From: Pleurotus ostreatus/Saccharomyces cerevisiae fusant
Lineage: Eukaryota; Opisthokonta
Length of the DNA stretch: 10,814 nt
Direction of reading: 5' to 3'
Assembly: GCA_024196135.1 (NCBI GenBank)
Contig: JAMQCK010001201.1
Location: forward strand, 1 to 10,814
Shown: in pieces, positions 7,099-10,814 of the stretch
How positions within the stretch are numbered: the first letter of the stretch is position 1
Layout of the letters: the number at the start of each line of letters is the position of its first letter
Translations under genes and position numbers: made by a program
The notes under the pieces: model-generated
What the model saw: only the letters and a program-made list of their open reading frames with translations
Databases searched by the model: none
Told to the model about the DNA's origin: nothing

Positions 7099-7159
7099 CT
7101 CCCCTCCCCTTCCTCCCCCCGCTTCGCTTGCTGACAAGGATCCTGTATCTGTGAAAGCG

Positions 7160-7480
7160 ATGGTCTGTGGTGAGTGGGGGAGTTGGGGTGTTGGGGAAGG
7201 GTAAGGAGCGACGAAATGGGGTGATAGGGGTGGAGCGCGAGGGAGGAGGTGAAGGGGGTGGTGATGGGGGAGGGCAGTACAGGAGGGAGGAGGGAGGATG
7301 CGAGGAAAAAGGTGAGGGGGAGCGCGAGGAGTGGGATATGTATGAAGGAAGGGGAGGAGGAGAGAAGGAGAGGATAGGCGAGCATCGCGGCGGTGGAGGA
7401 GCGCGGAAGAGGGGAGGGAGCGCGAGGGAGGGGGAGGATGGGGAGCACGAAGGTGGGGATGGTTGTCGAAGGGATGTGGT
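7160..7480 (+). other. Purine-rich (G/A) tract, no gene
   Basis: Starting about 30 bp after the pyrimidine tract ends, the + strand becomes G/A-rich for about 320 bp (GGGAGG, GAGGAG and GCGAGG motifs). The frames give Gly/Glu/Arg strings in several phases. It could pair imperfectly with the preceding C/T tract. Confidence 0.7.
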
Positions 7481-7489
7481 GGGCCCAAA

Positions 7490-7920
7490 GGCACGTTAGC
7501 AGCGAGTCGGAGAGAGTAGGAGTCGAAGGGGTGGGAGCACGGTGCGTACACGCGCGTCGCTATTGACTCGGCACGGGGCGGCGCGTGTTGCGCGTCGCGG
7601 ACAGAGCGAGGAACGGCTCACGCGGGGTGGGGAGGGAACGGCGGCTGCATTGCGGGGGCGGGAGGGTGTATATACGCGTTGTACGTAGGTAGGTCGTGAG
7701 ATAGAGGGTATATGCGCTGGCGATCGACGCGACGGGGAGATGTCGACGTTCTGCAGCGATCGTCAGCAGAGAGCGCGAGGGCGGGAATGGCGACGCACGG
7801 GTGACGAGACACGGGGTGAGAGCACGCGTGTGGCGGATTTGGCCGGGCTGAGGCGAGGCTGGCGGTAGCGAAGGTGGACGTGTGAGGGGAGAGAGGGCAG
7901 GAGAGGAGTGATCGACGTCA
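7490..7920. other. No supportable gene; weak minus-strand hints
   Basis: A minus-strand frame (7560-7964) starts at a non-ATG codon and is Pro/Thr/Ser/Arg-rich. On the minus strand a donor-like GTGCGT (about 7801) and an acceptor with CTGAC branch site and GCTGCAG (about 7754) would frame a 48-nt intron, so a minus-strand transcript is conceivable. I cannot find a start codon that gives a continuous spliced frame. TATATA occurs at about 7670-7675 without a matching gene. Confidence 0.35.
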
Positions 7921-8197
7921 GTGGAGGCGATCGGTTGCTTGCGTGTGTTGACGGCACAGCTCAACCCTTCTCCTCACTCTCATGTATGTCCCACTGTCTC
8001 CCTCTCAAGTAGCCGGCCGGCATTCGTGCCTTCCGAGCCCTCAGGAGGATACCTCCTTGCACATGCTGGCGCTATACCGAAACCGGCCCGGATGCGGGGT
8101 TCGCATGTGAAAACCACAACTCTTCATAACCGTGAAGAGCTGCACATTGGCACTTGCTTCGTACCTTCACCTCCTCGCATATCCCAGAACTATCGCC
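7921..8197 (+). promoter_or_regulatory. Thiolase upstream region
   Basis: Immediately upstream of the ATG there is a pyrimidine-rich leader (about 8153-8187, with CTTGCTTCGTACCTTCACC). There is no strong TATA box; GCTATACC at about 8069 is the nearest candidate. Three dyad elements stand out: the palindrome GCCGGCCGGC at 8012-8021, AGGAGG-ATA-CCTCCT at 8043-8057, and CTCTTCA-TAACCG-TGAAGAG at 8120-8139. CGG/CCG palindromes are typical targets of Zn2Cys6 fungal factors, but the fatty-acid response core CCGAGG is not seen. Confidence 0.4.
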
Positions 8198-9562
8198 ATG
8201 TCTGCCGCACGCTCAAAGATCCTGCAGAAGAACGACAATGATGTCGTTATAGTCGCTGCGGTGCGCACGGCGATGACAAAGGTGCGCGACGCGTATGTGG
8301 TCAGGCGACAGCGCGCCTGACGAGACGCAGGCGAGGAAGGGAGGCTTCAGCAACACTCGCCCGGAAGAGCTGCTGTCGCACGTCCTGCGCGCGGTCTACA
8401 AGAACGTCAACCTGGACCCCAAGCTGATCGAGGACGTCGCGGTCGGCAACGTTCTCCCGCCGGGCGGAGGCGCTACGCAGGCGCGCATGGCCGCGCTGCA
8501 CGCCGGCATCCCCAACACGACCGCCGTGAATACCGTCAACCGGCAGTGCTCGTCGGGCCTGACCGCGGTCAACCAGATTGCGAACGAGATTCTCGCAGGG
8601 GAGATCGACATTGGCATCGGTGCGTTCCCCCTCACCCCAGACCAGCTCCCCCTCGCTAATACCCCACGCAGGAAGCGGCGTCGAGTCTATGACGTTCGGC
8701 TACGGCCCCGGCGCGGCGCCCGACGGCTACTCGGAGGAGGTGCTCAAGACGAAGGAGGCCGAGGACTGCCTGATCCCGATGGGCATCACGTCCGAGAACG
8801 TCGCGGCGGACTTTGGGATCGGGCGCGCGGAGCAGGACGCGTTCGCGGCGCAGTCGTTCCAGAAGGCGGCGGCGGCACAGAAGGCGGGCAAGCTCCGCGC
8901 GGAGATCGTGCCCGTGCAGACGACGGTGATCGACCCGAAGACGGAGCAGGCGCGGCCCGTGCTCGTCGACGCGGACGACGGCATCCGCGAGGGCGTCACG
9001 CCCGAGAGCCTCGCCAAGCTGAAGCCCGCGTTCTCGAAGACGGGCACGACGCACGCGGGGAATGCGTCGCAGGTGTCGGACGGCGCGGCGGCGGTGCTGC
9101 TCACGCGGCGCTCGGTGGCGAAGCGCCTTGGGCTGCCCGTGCTGGGCAAGTGGGTCGCGGGCGCGGTCGTCGGTGTACCTCCGCGGATCATGGGTATTGG
9201 CCCCGCTGTCGCCATCCCTCGCGTCTTGGAGAAGACGGGGCTGACGAAGGAGGACGTCGACTTCTACGAGATCAACGAGGCCTTCGCGTCGCAAGCCGTG
9301 TACTCGATCAAGAGCATCGGCATCCCGTTTGAGAAGGTCAACAAGCACGGTGGTGCGATTGCCATGGGCCACCCGCTTGGATGCAGTAAGCCGATTCCAT
9401 TCCGTCGCTGTGAATGTGTTGTTGATGGGCGCTTCAGCTGGCGCACGGCAAATCGCCACTGGCTTGAACATCGCCAAGCAGTACGGCGACAAGGTGTTCG
9501 TCACCAGCATGTGCATTGGCTCTGGCATGGGCATGGCCGCCGTCTTCGTCAGCGAGCAGTAA
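8198..9562 (+). CDS. 3-ketoacyl-CoA thiolase (acetyl-CoA C-acyltransferase), 403 aa
   Basis: Join 8198-8281, 8331-8619, 8672-9385 and 9438-9562 (1212 nt with stop). Introns of 49, 52 and 52 nt start GTGCGC, GTGCGT and GTAAGC-like (GTAAGC), and end GCAG, GCAG and TCAG; CTGAC (about 8316) and CTAAT (about 8655) are the branch sites of the first two. The enzyme cleaves 3-ketoacyl-CoA with CoA to acetyl-CoA and a shortened acyl-CoA, the last step of beta-oxidation. Seen: nucleophile Cys101 in NRQCSSGL, NEAF at 326-329, His358 in GHPLGCTGARQ and Cys388 in CIGSGMG, so the catalytic set is complete. Length is normal for the family. The start fits MSAARSKILQKN and a GCC-ATG context. The first 35 residues show no PTS2 and the C-terminus (VFVSEQ) is no PTS1, so peroxisomal location is not supported by the sequence. 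Exon 3 is the source or partner of the fragment at 1-364. Confidence 0.95.
8689..9052 (+). repeat. Direct repeat, copy 2, inside thiolase exon 3
   Basis: Partner of 1-364. It lies wholly inside exon 3 of the intact gene and begins 17 nt after the exon 3 acceptor. In this copy the reading frame continues without a break into the C-terminal half of the enzyme, which marks it as the parental or functional copy. Confidence 0.95.
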
Positions 9563-9706
9563 CTTCTTCAACGAGCAGTAAGGTGCTTGCATACGTCCTG
9601 TAACGACCGAGTCTATGGAACGTGTACCCCATATTATCCTTGTATAACACCATCATTCCTGCTTATGGCTCGTCCGCGCAGCTAAAAGTACGAGTTCGCG
9701 CAGCTA
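9563..9706 (+). other. Thiolase 3' flank and possible start region of next gene
   Basis: The last nine bases of the thiolase CDS (GAGCAGTAA, 9554-9562) recur as GAGCAGTAA at about 9572-9580. TATAAC at about 9643 may be a weak TATA element for the small candidate gene at 9707, or part of the thiolase 3' end. No clear AATAAA is seen. Confidence 0.3.
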
Positions 9707-10183
9707 ATGGCGCGTCGCGAAACCCAACCCGCCTTACCGACCGTGAGAAAAACACGAAGAAAAGGTGCCGCGGCATCTTCCGAACTTCCTTGCTGACCAT
9801 CACCTCTGTAGGCTCAGCGAAAGAAAGCCCGCAGGCTGAAAAGAAATACAGTCGATGAGAGGTGTACGACAAAAGGGCCCGCAGTAGTCTATCGCACGAC
9901 AGATCCATGTTCCTCCTCACGGGTTACCTCTGTCCGCTGGAAGTGTGGGCGCCGTGATATGGAGTTTGGTTGTTCTCAGCGCGCGGTCCCTGGCACAATC
10001 ACCCCCGAATCGCCAGACACCGTTGAGTTACCAACTCCGCTCAGTTCAGAAGCACCGATTCGCAGCAGGCCCTTGCAGGTCACGAGAAGAATCGAAGCCC
10101 GGCCACTGACAGAGGCCGTACATAAGCGCCGAGTCCTGTTCTTGCGTTGTTCCCCTTCCTTTGTCCCGGAGTGCGCGATATAA
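9707..10183 (+). CDS. Possible two-exon small basic protein (135 aa)
   Basis: Join 9707-9742 and 9812-10183. The intron 9743-9811 (69 nt) has a GTGAGA donor, a TGCTGACC branch site near 9790 and a CTGTAG acceptor; removing it joins MARRETQPALPT in phase to a 123-codon open frame. A second donor at 9765 (GTGCCG) with the same acceptor would give a 47-nt intron and a short product ending at about 9858. The long form has a basic cluster AQRKKARRLKR (residues 13-23), which could be a nuclear localisation signal. Four widely spaced Cys follow, then a Pro/Ser/Thr-rich part. No family recognised. Against it: the last 60 nt look like promoter DNA of the next gene, and it is squeezed between two closely spaced genes. 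Confidence 0.3.
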
Positions 10184-10308
10184 CACGATCTCCTTGTTGT
10201 CTGCGGTGTCGCTATCTAGGATCTCACCCCAACCCGGGAGTCTTCTCCGCCATCCAGGATCTCGCCGTCATCCACCACTTCCCCGCTACCTAGGTCTCCG
10301 CCACCGAC
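10119..10308 (+). promoter_or_regulatory. Core-promoter-like region of the gene starting at 10309
   Basis: Two TATA-like elements are present: ACATAAGC at about 10120, followed by a CT-rich stretch (TGTTCCCCTTCCTTTGTCCC, about 10148-10167), and ATATAAC at 10178-10184, followed by CTCCTTGTTGTC. The interval to the ATG is rich in C and T (TCATCCACCACTTCCCCGC). The second element overlaps the stop codon of the 9707-10183 model. Confidence 0.4.
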
Positions 10309-10814
10309 ATGAACTTCAAGCGCGGGTTCCTCAACTCGACCAGAGGCCAGAGGACGATTGCGCATCAAGATGTTGAGCCAGGACCAGGTGCGCTCTATGA
10401 GAAAGATGCCCAACGATTGCGCTGATCGCACAGCTGATACAGCACGCGTAGCCAGCGTAGCGCCTGATCCCAACGCACCCGCAGTGCCTATCGCGGGGGC
10501 TGCGACACCCGAGGCGACGAATGCGAAGACTCCAGTGCCGACCGCGACGCCACCGGCAGTGCCTACTTCCTCTAGTAGCGCGCCAACGGGCACAGGCGCT
10601 AAGCCGATCAATATCCCACCCAAAGTTGCGGAGAAGCTGGCAATGTTCGCCCCTTTGGAGAACTGGAATGTCCAGGAGTACTCGTCCGCCGATGATGTCA
10701 AGATGAACGGCGATGGCGCTCGCACAGGCGCAAAGAAGACGGCCTCGCCTGAGAAGATGACCATCGCCAAAGCCAGTGCGTTCACTGCATGTTTAACTTC
10801 TACCTTCGTACTGA
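10309..10814 (+). CDS. 5' part of a spliced gene, N-terminus MNFKRGFL, runs off the window
   Basis: Join 10309-10387 and 10434 to beyond 10814. The 46-nt intron 10388-10433 has a GTGCGC donor after CCAG, a GCTGAT branch-like site at 10421 and a CACAG acceptor. It joins the ATG exon (frame would otherwise stop at about 10424) exactly in phase with a frame open to the window end. Seen: residues 1-26 basic and polar with KRGFL; about 32-82 a linker dominated by Ala, Pro and Thr; then PPKVAEKLAMFAPLENWNVQEYSSADD, here at about residues 88-114, protein-like. Codons in exon 2 are mostly purine-first, which favours this strand over the 189-codon antisense frame 10216-10785. From memory, N-termini with a KRGFL motif occur in Agaricomycete SET-domain protein models; no SET domain is visible in this part, so that is only a hint. 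Confidence 0.6.

Larger units (their letters stand above)
6400..7130 (+). other. Long pyrimidine-rich (C/T) tract, no gene
   Basis: For about 730 bp the + strand is mostly C and T with few G or A. All three forward frames stay open for long stretches as Pro/Ser/Leu/Phe strings, which this composition alone explains; the three frames look equally alike. It contains arrays at 6621-6735, 6902-6939 and 7014-7098. Confidence 0.8.

Noticed and set aside
6401..7204. 267-codon proline-rich forward ORF, and overlapping 192- and 144-codon frames
   Set aside because: All three frames are open in the same C/T-rich tract and read as Pro/Ser/Leu/Phe strings, as expected from composition alone; the tandem repeats have periods that are not multiples of three.
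7660..7690. TATATA element as a promoter
   Set aside because: No start codon with a continuous spliced frame could be found in either direction nearby.
8656..9534. 292-codon minus-strand ORF antisense to the thiolase
   Set aside because: A shadow of GC-rich exon 3 with extreme Arg/Leu composition; the sense strand encodes a complete, motif-verified enzyme.
10216..10785. 189-codon minus-strand ORF with hydrophobic stretches
   Set aside because: The opposite strand has a spliced frame with an intron in exact phase and purine-first codon bias; the Gly/Val/Ala-rich antisense reading is explained by the sense Pro/Ala/Thr linker.
1..10814. Transposon, tRNA or rRNA genes
   Set aside because: I saw no reverse transcriptase, integrase or transposase motifs, no terminal repeats with target duplications, and no tRNA B-box (GGTTCGAATCC-like) with a matching A-box.

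Overview
This window looks like nuclear DNA of a basidiomycete fungus, most likely Agaricomycotina. The evidence is the clearly resolved thiolase gene: it is GC-rich, strongly biased to G or C at third codon positions, and split by three introns of 49, 52 and 52 nt with fungal splice signals. Other candidate introns of 46-69 nt, often with CTRAY branch sites, and CT-rich blocks upstream of start codons fit the same picture. Nothing here looks bacterial: there are no operons or Shine-Dalgarno sites. I cannot name the species.

Layout. 1-364 is a nearly identical partial copy (3 mismatches) of exon 3 of the thiolase gene that lies 8.7 kb downstream. It stops abruptly in a G-rich tract, so its reading frame (1-666) is a chimera without the C-terminal catalytic half. 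667-2040 holds no gene I can support. 2040-2600 has two weak small ORFs. 2981-3665 reads like a four-exon gene of unknown family with one or two in-frame stops, each one C-to-T step from a sense codon, so probably a pseudogene. 3668-4506 has a TATA box, three predicted 5'UTR introns separated by tiny exons, and a spliced 145-aa Arg/Ser-rich frame. Weaker gene-like segments with good intron signals follow to about 5504.

5010-7480 is a cluster of separate minisatellite arrays, most with a 19-23 bp period, set in long purine-rich and pyrimidine-rich tracts that swap strand. The long proline-rich or arginine-rich ORFs here are composition artefacts. 7500-8000 has no convincing gene.

8198-9562 is a complete 403-aa 3-ketoacyl-CoA thiolase with all three catalytic residues but no visible peroxisomal targeting signal. 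9707-10183 is a possible two-exon small basic protein. 10309-10814 is the 5' part of a spliced gene (N-terminus MNFKRGFL, then a Pro/Ala/Thr-rich linker) that runs off the window.

The genes do not form an evident pathway. The main signals are the recent thiolase exon duplication and its G-rich breakpoint, the minisatellite cluster between the two copies, and several intron-split genes that are not visible as simple ORFs. All gene models other than the thiolase rest on splice-signal reading by eye.
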